Below, one piece after another: positions 1-6,279 of a stretch of DNA of 6,915 nt (its first letter is position 1; each line of letters begins with the position of its first letter). The notes beneath the pieces were generated by a model. The model saw only the letters and a program-made list of their open reading frames with translations. It ran no database searches and had not been told where the DNA came from. This DNA is from Desulfobacula sp. (GTDB lineage: Bacteria > Desulfobacterota > Desulfobacteria > Desulfobacterales > Desulfobacteraceae), in the NCBI GenBank assembly GCA_027858355.1, contig JAQICW010000635.1, forward strand, positions 1 through 6,915. Direction: 5' to 3'. Both the position numbers and the translations under genes were made by a program.

Positions 1-161
1 AGATACAATTTTTTCAACTTCAGCCTTAGGTGTCCTTGCGGCCAGTCTGCATAAATTCTTTTTCCTGGCATCTTTTCATTGCGATATGACTGGTTACCAT
101 AGAAAAATGATATTTCAATACTGTTGAGGTGAGTAGTTTGAATGATCTCAACCTGATCCAT
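1..161 (-). CDS. Partial reading frame downstream of tnpC, unrecognised product, runs off the left edge
   Basis: An ATG at 159-161 opens a frame of 53 codons without a stop before the window ends. The protein begins MDQVEIIQTTHLNSIEISFF and continues through a basic, aromatic stretch (YGNQSYRNEKMPGKRIYADW) to a lysine- and leucine-rich end. I do not recognise the family. It lies 52 bases downstream of the tnpC stop on the same strand, and no IS66 left terminus separates the two, so it may be a further gene inside the element. It does not resemble the missing C-terminus of the interrupted methyltransferase. The ribosome binding site is weak (only a short purine run before the ATG). A chance open frame of this length is possible, so confidence is moderate. 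Confidence 0.4.
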   Translation of the reverse strand, partial: MDQVEIIQTTHLNSIEISFFYGNQSYRNEKMPGKRIYADWPQGHLRLKLKKLY

Positions 162-213
162 TCTTATTATTGTGATACCTTAGACAATCAAATCAGATAC
201 AGCGAGAAGCTGT

Positions 214-1857
214 TTATAGCTCCATGGCCATAGCATTTTCATAATTCCAGGGCATCCATCGGGAAGGGTCTTTGAAAAGCGATGCAGAATATTTCTGAAG
301 GGCAACCAAATATTTAAACGGATTGATCTTCATCAAATTGCAGGTGTGGATAAGGCTCATAAATATATCTCCGATATCTGCACCATGCTGGGTTTTATAA
401 AACATGGCATTTTTTCTATGAAGAATTGCTCGCTTCAGTGCCTGTTCGCAGATATTATTATCAAGGGGGGCTCCGGGTACATGTAAAAACCTGGTAAGTT
501 CCGGCCAGTGTTTGATCATATAGGTGATAGCCTGCCCTAAACCTGAATTAGGTTCAGCGAGTTTGTCGTCAATTTGTTTGTTGAGCCAAATATTCAATTT
601 CCCCATTAAAGGAGCACTGTGATGTTGATGAAATTCCAGCCGTTCTTCTATTGACATTTGTTGATTTTTTGCTTTGGCGTCTGTTTTATAAATCTTAGCC
701 AGAGTTTCTATAACATAACGGCATTCGTCCGGGAAACTGGATACCACATCTGCAAAATTACGACGTCCGTGCGTTAGGCAATTGGCCATGATTGTTTCAA
801 ATTGGCTGGATGAATTTCTGGATAAGGCATCGCACATTTGGATAGGTGGCCCTTTCTCCTTGTCCCTTATTTGATAAAGAGAGCCAATGTTCTCACCCGC
901 ATGATTTCGGCCAGTAAAAAATAAAGCGACTTTTCGGTCTTCATCGAGGACTGATATGATTCCCGATGTAAAGATTCCTGTTCGATCTTTTTTATCTCTT
1001 GTTTTATTTTCTTTCATCAGCTCCAGGATCTTCATGGGTGTATCGTCATTATGAAGAATGTTCCCCTGAGCTGCCTGTCGCTTGAGCTCATTAAATGCAG
1101 GATAGATGAGGTCTGCTGCTGACTCTGTCTTGTCCCACTGGGTGGATGCTGGAAGAGGTACGCCCAAGCTTTCCTGAAGTTTTTCCATGCGATACCATGG
1201 GAAACCACAACCATACTTTAAGATGGCGATCATAGCCTTGGCTGTTTCATCATAATGTTTACCGGTTATATTGCCAGGTGCTTTGGCCGTAAAAACTTCA
1301 CCGCACAAATTGCAGCGCAGCTTTTCAATATCAGATATTGTAGCTTGTAAAGGTGCCTGGGCACTTATCCTAACAACAACGCCGGGTATTTTTAATTTGT
1401 AGACTTTTCCTTTGGGGCATAAAGGGCAAGGATCTTTGTGTTTAAGGTCCGGATGGGGAATAAATTCTCTGTCCGCTCCGGTATATCGATCTGCACCCGT
1501 TCTTCCATGACCCTTTGATTTTTTTTCGGATTTGTTGTTCTGAGTTTTATCAGGGTTATCGCAAGTTTCCGATTTATCATCGGATGGGCTCTCTTTACCT
1601 TCAGGATTGTCAGAAGATATTGGGTCATTATTTTTCAGTATCTTGTCTTTCTTCTCTGTTTTTGATCCAAAAACCATTTTCAACAATCGCTTAATGGAAA
1701 CCTTCTTATTTTCCAGGGCTTGACTCAAGCAGACAATGGTATCAGCCATGGATTTAATAATCTCATAATCTCCGTCTTGGAGATTTCCGGTTTCAACCCT
1801 TTGCATAAGAGCATCAACCTCATCCAGGTTCAATTTAATTTGTTCAGGCTTTTTCAT
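214..1857 (-). CDS. tnpC: IS66 family transposase TnpC (DDE transposase)
   Basis: This 547-residue protein is the catalytic transposase of the element. An N-terminal helical, coiled-coil-like region (about 1-65) is followed by a hydrophilic Lys/Asp/Ser-rich linker (about 66-125). Next is the IS66 zinc-binding region, with Cys pairs at C144/C147 and C182/C185. The IS66 DDE domain spans about 200-500. Likely catalytic residues are D271 or D272 (in HNDDTP), D343 (in QMCDALS) and E471 (in DNNICEQALKR, the typical IS66 signature around the final Glu). The short C-terminal part after 500 (HTCNLMKINPFKYL) is also usual for the family. Length is normal and no frame damage is seen. The ATG at 1855-1857 overlaps the stop of the upstream DUF4338 gene in ATGA, which suggests translational coupling. 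The family cuts and joins DNA at the IS ends together with TnpA and TnpB. Confidence 0.96.
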   Translation of the reverse strand: MKKPEQIKLNLDEVDALMQRVETGNLQDGDYEIIKSMADTIVCLSQALENKKVSIKRLLKMVFGSKTEKKDKILKNNDPISSDNPEGKESPSDDKSETCDNPDKTQNNKSEKKSKGHGRTGADRYTGADREFIPHPDLKHKDPCPLCPKGKVYKLKIPGVVVRISAQAPLQATISDIEKLRCNLCGEVFTAKAPGNITGKHYDETAKAMIAILKYGCGFPWYRMEKLQESLGVPLPASTQWDKTESAADLIYPAFNELKRQAAQGNILHNDDTPMKILELMKENKTRDKKDRTGIFTSGIISVLDEDRKVALFFTGRNHAGENIGSLYQIRDKEKGPPIQMCDALSRNSSSQFETIMANCLTHGRRNFADVVSSFPDECRYVIETLAKIYKTDAKAKNQQMSIEERLEFHQHHSAPLMGKLNIWLNKQIDDKLAEPNSGLGQAITYMIKHWPELTRFLHVPGAPLDNNICEQALKRAILHRKNAMFYKTQHGADIGDIFMSLIHTCNLMKINPFKYLVALQKYSASLFKDPSRWMPWNYENAMAMEL

Positions 1858-2735
1858 GCCGCTGTCATATGTGAACGGAAGTTCCTTGTTAAAGGATACC
1901 CCCAGACAGCCTTAATGGAGCGTGTCTTCCTCTGGGATTTTTCAACCTTGCCACGGCCAGTGGTATCACCAAGATACTTCCAATTGGCCGCTTTATAACA
2001 GGTCCCGGAAAAACGTTCAGTATCAACAAAAGTTTCAAGGAAATAGAGTGGATGATTGTAAATTACTTCCCAATCTTTCGAGATATTTCTGGCCATTCTC
2101 CCAAGTAAATGAGATGCCAGATGGGGCACTTTAACCCAGGGTAAAATAAGAAATCTGCTATTATAGGCCATTAAGCCCAGGTTTCGGTCCCGGTTTTGTT
2201 TTGTCCATCCAATATACCTATCCCTGGCACCGATATGAAGCGGGGCTGAAGACCATGCAAAACAGGCAATAGGCCTGTCTTTTACATACACCATATATTT
2301 TAGCTGTTCACCAACAGGATGGCAGTAGCCAAGATAATGATGAAATTCGATAAGGCTATTGAAGAGTTTTTCATCCGGTGTGTTTCTCACCTGTCTTATC
2401 TCAACCGGCTGTATTTTGGCCAGGCTTGTATTGATCTGTGTTTGATCAATTTCTATTTCTTCAGGTTTTTTACGGTTCACAAAAGGATTGTTTGGGCTGT
2501 TTCTTTTGGCAGGCAGCTTGATATAACCTTCTCGGTGAAGCCCCAGCATAAATCCTCTTGCCACCATGTCCCTCAAGGAACCGTTAGCCTGAACCCAATT
2601 CCATGCCTTGCATAATTCCTTTGACAATGCATAACGACTGGCATTGGGGTTGGCATCAATCAATTTATTGATAAATTCAACATCAGTTGATGTTGCGGTC
2701 TTACTCCGGTATTTGAATATAATTTTACTTTCCAT
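1854..2735 (-). CDS. DUF4338 (Druantia DruA-like) protein within the IS66 operon
   Basis: This 293-residue protein belongs to DUF4338, the family that includes DruA of the Druantia anti-phage system; the family's biochemical role is not known to me. The N-terminal part (about 15-75) has a small helical domain with KELCKAWNWVQANGSLRDM. The conserved core covers about 120-265: HHYLGYCHPVGEQLKYMVY, IACFAWSSAPL, RDRYIGWT, NSRFLILPWVKVPHLASHLLG, LETFVDTERFSGTCYKAANW and LGDTTGRGK. The frame stays open upstream to 2984, but that stretch overlaps tnpB and lacks family features, so I chose the ATG at 2733-2735. No clear Shine-Dalgarno precedes it; the gap to tnpB is 67 bases. Its stop overlaps the tnpC start (ATGA). 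No other Druantia genes (large helicase, DruB-D) are visible, so a role in transposition is more likely than stand-alone defence. That role is inference. Confidence 0.9.
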   Translation of the reverse strand: MESKIIFKYRSKTATSTDVEFINKLIDANPNASRYALSKELCKAWNWVQANGSLRDMVARGFMLGLHREGYIKLPAKRNSPNNPFVNRKKPEEIEIDQTQINTSLAKIQPVEIRQVRNTPDEKLFNSLIEFHHYLGYCHPVGEQLKYMVYVKDRPIACFAWSSAPLHIGARDRYIGWTKQNRDRNLGLMAYNSRFLILPWVKVPHLASHLLGRMARNISKDWEVIYNHPLYFLETFVDTERFSGTCYKAANWKYLGDTTGRGKVEKSQRKTRSIKAVWGYPLTRNFRSHMTAA

Positions 2736-2802
2736 GGCGGCAGTATTTAGCACAGATTGGGGCCGAACGCACGGACAAAATGATATTTGGTTTCTTGTTT
2801 TT

Positions 2803-3159
2803 TTATGCTGGGATTTTTCTCCACATGGGAGCGGCCTGGGTTTGAAAAGGGTTACCGTTCCAGAGAAGCATCTGAAGTTCATGTGCGTCCAGGGTCTTGC
2901 CGGGTGCTTCCCCCTTTGCAGGCCACCATGTAAACCTTCCTTTAGATAATCGTTTCTGACATAGCCAAAAACCTTGACCGTCATAAGAAAGGACCTTGAG
3001 TGCTGTTCTCCTCCGGTTGAGAAATACGAACATACTGCCGGAAAATGGATCCGATTGTAACACCTTACGACACAATGCAGCCAGACCGTCTATCCCTTTT
3101 CTGAAGTCTACCGGCTCCACAGCCAGAAAAATCTTCATGTGGGGGGTAACTTGAATCAT
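2803..3159 (-). CDS. tnpB: IS66 accessory protein TnpB
   Basis: This 118-residue protein is a standard IS66 Orf2-type accessory protein needed for transposition together with TnpA and TnpC; its exact molecular function is not settled. The family signature is clear: VEPVDFRKGIDGLAALC (residues 15-30), DPFSGSMFVFLNRRRTALKVL (38-57) and the following YDGQGFWLCQKRLSKGRFTW. The C-terminal LDAHELQMLLWNG motif (90-102) is also typical. The frame is open further upstream to 3270, but the ATG at 3157-3159 gives the expected family start (MIQVTPHMKIFLA) and overlaps the tnpA stop in ATGA, so it is preferred. Length is normal for the family and there is no sign of damage. Confidence 0.95.
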   Translation of the reverse strand: MIQVTPHMKIFLAVEPVDFRKGIDGLAALCRKVLQSDPFSGSMFVFLNRRRTALKVLSYDGQGFWLCQKRLSKGRFTWWPAKGEAPGKTLDAHELQMLLWNGNPFQTQAAPMWRKIPA

Positions 3160-3569
3160 GATTGGCACCTCAAAAAATATTTGCCAAATTCGATTAACCC
3201 AGAGTCCGCTTGGCCCCTGAAACACATTCGCATTTTTGTTCCCGAATGATCTTCCATTTCTATAACACATTCTGGAAAAGATGATGGCGGTTCTATCTCA
3301 ATAAAAGCAGGAGAAGGTTCCAATACCGGCTTTATGGAACACGATGACTGTTTGTAAACTTTATGTTTAAGATCAGAATGGCTCACGCTTAGCTCTCTTG
3401 CAACCTTGTTTAAACTAAACCCACCGGCAAGTACTATCGCTACAGCTGCCTGCCATAAAGAAATTGGGATACGTTCCCTGCCAACTCGATTGCTGCGCCA
3501 AGTTTTGAACTGTTGTATAACTGCATCTAATGCCGAGATTTGCGTGGTGCTTGGTACTCTTTTGCTCAT
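3156..3569 (-). CDS. tnpA: IS66 accessory protein TnpA (helix-turn-helix)
   Basis: This 137-residue protein is the first gene of the IS66 operon. Residues 37-72 form a helix-turn-helix of the type found in IS66 TnpA (LWQAAVAIVLAGG, then FSLNKVARELSVSHSDLKHK), probably contacting the IS ends or regulating transposition. The N-terminal WRSNRVGRERIPISLW segment is typical of the family, and the C-terminal half (about 85-137) is the more variable tail. The frame extends upstream to 3617, but the ATG at 3567-3569 has a perfect AGGAGG five bases upstream, which settles the start. Its stop overlaps the tnpB start (ATGA). It lies about 70 bases inside the right end of the element, as expected. The interrupted methyltransferase points in the same direction, so transcription from that gene could also read into tnpA. 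Confidence 0.92.
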   Translation of the reverse strand: MSKRVPSTTQISALDAVIQQFKTWRSNRVGRERIPISLWQAAVAIVLAGGFSLNKVARELSVSHSDLKHKVYKQSSCSIKPVLEPSPAFIEIEPPSSFPECVIEMEDHSGTKMRMCFRGQADSGLIEFGKYFLRCQS

Positions 3570-3574
3570 CGGTT

Positions 3575-3580
3575 CCTCCT
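3575..3580 (-). promoter_or_regulatory. Strong Shine-Dalgarno of tnpA
   Basis: The minus strand reads AGGAGG here, five bases before the ATG at 3567-3569. It fixes the tnpA start rather than the in-frame upstream ATG at 3617. It is the only strong ribosome binding site I find in the operon; tnpB and tnpC start on ATGA overlaps and the DUF4338 gene has no evident site. Confidence 0.8.
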
Positions 3581-3620
3581 TTATATTTAAGTTTGGAACC
3601 GAAAATATCATCTCCAAAAA

Positions 3621-3640
3621 TTAAAAGCACGCAGGCTTAC
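3621..3640 (-). repeat. Right terminal inverted repeat of the IS66 element
   Basis: Read inward on the minus strand from 3640, the end begins GTAAGCCTGCGTGCTTTTAA. IS66 termini typically begin GTAA, and the methyltransferase coding sequence stops matching its family at exactly this point. The inner limit of the repeat cannot be set because the partner end lies outside the window. The flanking 8 bases at 3641-3648 (CGAAGGGA) would be one copy of the target-site duplication. Confidence 0.65.
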
Positions 3641-4134
3641 CGAAGGGACACATCCTTAGATAACCGTATTTTGATAGGTGGTCCAGGCGGTCCATCTATC
3701 TTTTTGAACTCAATAACGGCAAGACATCCACCTGGTTTAAGTATTGTCTTGATCTGCTTCAATACAGCACCGGCTTTATCCATTTCTTCAAAATCATGTA
3801 ACACAGTTGCCATTAAGCAAAGATCAACGCTGTAATCATCTATTTCTATTTGCTTGGTAGCATCATCCAGGAGAGGCAGGATATTGGTAATGTTTTTTTC
3901 TTCAATTTTTTTTCCCAGGATCTGCAATCCTTCTTCCCAAAGATCTACTGCATAGACCAGTCCATTTTCACCAACAATTTTGGACAGGAAGATGGAATAG
4001 ATCCCTTTACCACATGCTAAATCAAGAACAGTAGACCCTGGTTTCAGCGGCAGTATATCCTTCAAAAGATCCGGGTTGATCAGTTCAAAACTACTTTTAC
4101 CGGCACCTTTGGGTTTCTTCTGGTCATCGGTCAT
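3637..4134 (-). CDS. Class I SAM-dependent methyltransferase, C-terminus truncated by the IS66 insertion
   Basis: The remaining 165 residues form a Rossmann-fold methyltransferase of the UbiE/Methyltransf_11 type. Motif I is VLDLACGKGIYS (36-47), the acidic residue that would bind the SAM ribose is D64 in YAVDLWEE, the motif-IV-like segment is YSVDLCLMATVLHDF (101-115), and LKPGGCLAVIEF (132-143) is the usual post-motif strand. The ending KKIDGPPGPPIKIRLS is where relatives, as I recall them, continue for another 30-40 residues with the last strands of the fold. Here the frame ends within a few codons, and the TAA comes from the GTAAGC terminus of the IS. The substrate cannot be read from sequence. 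The ATG at 4132-4134 has GAGGA eight bases upstream. The SAM site is kept, but loss of the C-terminal strands may leave the protein unstable or inactive. Confidence 0.87.
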   Translation of the reverse strand: MTDDQKKPKGAGKSSFELINPDLLKDILPLKPGSTVLDLACGKGIYSIFLSKIVGENGLVYAVDLWEEGLQILGKKIEEKNITNILPLLDDATKQIEIDDYSVDLCLMATVLHDFEEMDKAGAVLKQIKTILKPGGCLAVIEFKKIDGPPGPPIKIRLSKDVSLR

Positions 4135-4484
4135 TTTATATGTCCTCTTACATTAATTCTTTAACTTTCATAGTGTTATCACTTTTTACATATCACGAAT
4201 ACTGGAATGATTGTATGGAAGAATAATACCATCGATAGAAAGCTTAACTAAAGGACTATTCGTGGACATGATTTTTTTGAATTAATTTGGTGTGAAAAAT
4301 GAAAAAGTGTTTTGAAATTTTTCTCCCACCACGCGATTAGAGTCAAAATGACATCGTTTGATGTTCAATATCAGTTTCAGTTTAGAACTTTTATCCTTGT
4401 GTGTATGCTTTATATTCACTATGTTTTGAACGCTGTGATTTATGAATACCACAAGAGATTTAAAAAATATAATAAGGTCGGAAA
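4135..4484. other. AT-rich divergent intergenic region, no supported gene
   Basis: This 350-base stretch separates the leftward methyltransferase from the rightward ybaK remnant, so it should hold both promoters. On the minus strand the methyltransferase has a ribosome binding site (GAGGA at 4143-4147). On the plus strand TTGTGT at 4397-4402 and TATGTT at 4420-4425, 17 bases apart, are a possible but weak promoter for ybaK. AAGG at 4474-4477 is the ybaK ribosome binding site. Frames of 60-69 codons on either strand have no family resemblance, no good ribosome binding site and low-complexity AT-driven composition, so I do not call them genes. Confidence 0.5.
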
Positions 4485-4661
4485 ATGTCATTAGAAGCTG
4501 TAATTGAATACTTCTCAGAATACAATATGGATCATCGTGTCATGGTTTTAGAACATTCCACTGCTACTGTTGAAGAAGCTGCCCAGGCACACGGAGTAGA
4601 TCCTGATCAAATAGGGAAAACACTGTCATTCAAAATAGATGATCGTCCTTATCTTTCATGA
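4485..4661 (+). pseudogene. Truncated YbaK/ProX-type aminoacyl-tRNA deacylase (N-terminal 58 residues)
   Basis: The ATG at 4485 has AAGG seven bases upstream and opens a 58-residue frame, MSLEAVIEYFSEYNMDHRVM, followed by the family-typical LEHSTATVEEAAQAHGVDPD and QIGKTLSFKIDDRP. This matches the N-terminus of YbaK/EbsC-family proteins, which hydrolyse mischarged aminoacyl-tRNAs in trans. Family members are about 155-160 residues; this one stops at TGA just after DDRP, before most of the deacylase fold. A one-base shift opens a further 29 or so codons (LIFHDYLDIRHLPIIIIETN and on to a TGA at about 4736), but these do not resemble YbaK. A deletion or replacement is therefore more likely than a simple frameshift. 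It is almost certainly non-functional as a deacylase. Confidence 0.75.
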
Positions 4662-4666
4662 TTATC

Positions 4667-4694
4667 TTGACATAAGGCATCTTCCTATCATAAT
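4667..4694 (+). promoter_or_regulatory. Sigma70-type promoter for the PLD/J-domain gene
   Basis: A perfect -35 box TTGACA (4667-4672) is followed after 16 bases by CATAAT (4689-4694), a five-of-six match to the -10 consensus. Transcription would start near 4701, leaving a leader of about 65 bases before the GTG at 4765. It lies directly after the broken end of the ybaK remnant, so the downstream gene does not depend on ybaK transcription. Confidence 0.6.
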
Positions 4695-4751
4695 TATAGA
4701 AACAAATAAGGAAAGCCAATTTTCTTCAGACAAATGAGCGTCCATCCGATT

Positions 4752-4757
4752 GAGGAG
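4752..4757 (+). promoter_or_regulatory. Ribosome binding site deciding the GTG start at 4765
   Basis: GAGGAG lies seven bases before the GTG at 4765-4767. An in-frame TGA at 4759-4761 rules out any earlier start, and the ATG at 4758 is in another frame that stops within a few codons. The GTG is therefore well supported. Confidence 0.75.
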
Positions 4758-4764
4758 ATGAAGT

Positions 4765-6150
4765 GTGGAAACCCAAGCATATTTTGACGATATCCAGATT
4801 CACATTCTACATGAACTCAGAAAGGCGACCTCGTCAATTCATGTTGCGGTAGCCTGGTTTACAGACCCGGAGATATTTGAGCAACTTTGTCAGAAGGCCG
4901 AATCCGGCTTACGGGTGGAGTTAATTGTCATAAATGATTCGATTAACCGCAAGAGTGGTCTCCAATATGAGCGTTTGCGCGAATTAGGCGGCGTGTTCAT
5001 GATGGTTGGGGATAATAAAAAAAGATCCTCAATTATGCACAACAAGTTTTGCGTAATTGATTGCGTAACTGTCATCACAGGGTCATACAACTGGAGTCGG
5101 AAGGCCCAGCAGAACTATGAGAATATCACCGTCATCTCTAAATATCCCGAATTGGCGCAACAGTTTATTGAAGAATTCGAATCGATCTTTGAACATCATT
5201 CCGGCAAGGGTGCAAGAGGAGCTGACCTTGGCAAGATTGTTGCCAGACTTGAGGCGCTAAGTCTTGTTATTGGGTTGGACGATGAGGAGGATATTGAACT
5301 TCAGCTTGCTAAACTGAAAAAACTTCTCGTAGGTGGCACTGAGTATGATGAAGTAAAGAAGATTGTTGCCCAGATAGAGGACGAGCAACATGAGCAAGCA
5401 ATTACCGCTATTAAGGTCTTTGTCCATGCCCGAAAACAGATAGCTGTTTATATTGACCCCGATATACCTGAATTGACCTTGGAATTAAAAGCTCTGGAAC
5501 TCCAGGTCAGCTCCCTTGAGGATGAAAAAATCGAGCTTGAAAAATTGATTCACATGTTTAATTATCGCCATGCCATTGAGGTTGGTGAGATTATCCACAG
5601 AATTCTGCTATTACGACGTGAGAAGTTGAAGGATGCGGCAGAACAGGACATAAGCAAGGAAGAGGAATATCAGGAAGCCAGGCAGGATTATGACGAGTAC
5701 GATCAGGACTTTCAAGAGGCCAGTAAACAAGAACTTTTCAAGGTAACCGAGGCTGAACAACGGGAGTTAAAAGTTATCTTCCGAGCCTGCTCAAAAATGT
5801 GTCATCCGGATGTTGTTGCGCTGGAGTTCAAGGCCGAAGCGTCACAACTGTTTTCCAGGTTATGCGAGGCCAACGGAAAGAACGATATCTCTGCGGTAAC
5901 GGCCATTTATAAACAACTACAGAAAGGAATATTCACACCGATGAGCGCTACGATCAGTGATGTCCAGAAGCTACATGGACAGGTTGTCAGCATACGCGGC
6001 AAGGTGAAGGATCTGGCTGTTGCTATTTCTGCCATCAGAACCACGGACGCCTACCGCAAGGTAGTTGCCATTGAGGATTGGGATGAATACTTCGCCACAC
6101 TCAAGCGACAGCTTCAGGAGGAACTGGAGAGATTGGAGGCAGTCGCATAA
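4765..6150 (+). CDS. PLD-like nuclease domain fused through a helical region to a J-domain-like segment
   Basis: This 461-residue protein has three parts. Residues 1-145 are a phospholipase D-like domain with one HKD motif, H92-x-K94-x4-D99 (MHNKFCVID), followed by TGSYNWSRKAQQNYEN with the usual G-S and N residues. Single-HKD proteins of the Nuc/mitochondrial-PLD type act as homodimers, mostly as nucleases or phosphodiesterases. Residues about 150-325 are acidic, Glu/Leu/Lys-rich and predicted helical or coiled coil, suiting dimerisation. Residues about 327-390 resemble a J-domain: AEQRELKVIFRACSKMCHPDVV with HPD at 347-349, then a helix (FSRLCEANGKNDISAVTAIYKQLQKG). HPD is what Hsp70 partners recognise. 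The tail (about 395-461) is again helical. No signal peptide or membrane segment is seen, so it is probably cytoplasmic. A stress or defence role is inference. The stop overlaps a short downstream frame (TAATG). Confidence 0.88.
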   Translation: METQAYFDDIQIHILHELRKATSSIHVAVAWFTDPEIFEQLCQKAESGLRVELIVINDSINRKSGLQYERLRELGGVFMMVGDNKKRSSIMHNKFCVIDCVTVITGSYNWSRKAQQNYENITVISKYPELAQQFIEEFESIFEHHSGKGARGADLGKIVARLEALSLVIGLDDEEDIELQLAKLKKLLVGGTEYDEVKKIVAQIEDEQHEQAITAIKVFVHARKQIAVYIDPDIPELTLELKALELQVSSLEDEKIELEKLIHMFNYRHAIEVGEIIHRILLLRREKLKDAAEQDISKEEEYQEARQDYDEYDQDFQEASKQELFKVTEAEQRELKVIFRACSKMCHPDVVALEFKAEASQLFSRLCEANGKNDISAVTAIYKQLQKGIFTPMSATISDVQKLHGQVVSIRGKVKDLAVAISAIRTTDAYRKVVAIEDWDEYFATLKRQLQEELERLEAVA

Positions 6151-6279
6151 TGAGTGATAACAGTCGCACCATAGTGATTGATAAAAAAAATTTTCAAGTC
6201 TATTAGGATGGATAAAAATATAAACAAGTCAGTAATACGTGGCTACCAAATGGCGAATGAAATAAAAAACGATGAATAA
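6150..6279 (+). pseudogene. Small gene overlapping the PLD/J-domain stop, apparently frameshifted at a run of eight A
   Basis: An ATG in TAATG (6150-6152) overlaps the stop of the upstream gene and opens an 18-codon frame (MSDNSRTIVIDKKNFQVY, stop at 6204-6206). A second frame starts at the ATG at 6208 and gives 23 residues (MDKNINKSVIRGYQMANEIK and three more), ending at 6277-6279. A single-base shift within A8 (6183-6190) would join them into one 42-residue product ending just inside the next gene. I do not recognise the product. It could be a small coupled gene with a sequencing or real frameshift, the stump of a larger lost partner gene, or chance. Confidence 0.3.

Larger units (their letters stand above)
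1..3640 (-). mobile_element. IS66-family insertion sequence with a DUF4338 (DruA-like) gene; left end outside the window
   Basis: The minus strand carries the three-gene IS66 set (tnpA, tnpB, tnpC) with a DUF4338 gene inserted between tnpB and tnpC. The right boundary is placed at 3640: reading inward on the minus strand the sequence starts GTAAGC, the usual type of IS66 terminus, and an unrelated methyltransferase frame is broken exactly there. I searched positions 1-213 by eye for a matching plus-strand GTAAGC/GCGTGC and found none, so the left end lies beyond the window. The element is therefore longer than about 3.6 kb, larger than a classic three-gene IS66 (about 2.5 kb), partly because of the extra gene. 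All three tnp frames are intact, so the copy may still be active. IS66 elements usually give 8-bp target duplications; the right-hand copy would be CGAAGGGA at 3641-3648. Confidence 0.85.

Noticed and set aside
199..213. Hairpin ACAGC/GCTGT right after the tnpC stop as a terminator
   Set aside because: The stem has only five pairs and no T-run follows on the minus strand; it is too weak to call.
1854..2735. A complete Druantia defence system
   Set aside because: Only the DruA-type protein is present; there is no large helicase or other Druantia component and the gene is embedded in an IS66 operon.
2736..2984. Upstream extension of the DUF4338 frame to a start at 2984
   Set aside because: The extra 83 residues are read from tnpB DNA in another frame and have no family features; the ATG at 2735 gives the natural N-terminus.
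3160..3270. Upstream extension of tnpB to 3270
   Set aside because: It would overlap tnpA deeply; the ATG at 3159 forms the ATGA overlap and matches the usual TnpB start.
4282..4494. Frames of 60-69 codons on both strands between the methyltransferase and ybaK
   Set aside because: AT-driven composition, no good ribosome binding site, no family resemblance; the plus-strand one needs a TTG start and overlaps the ybaK start.
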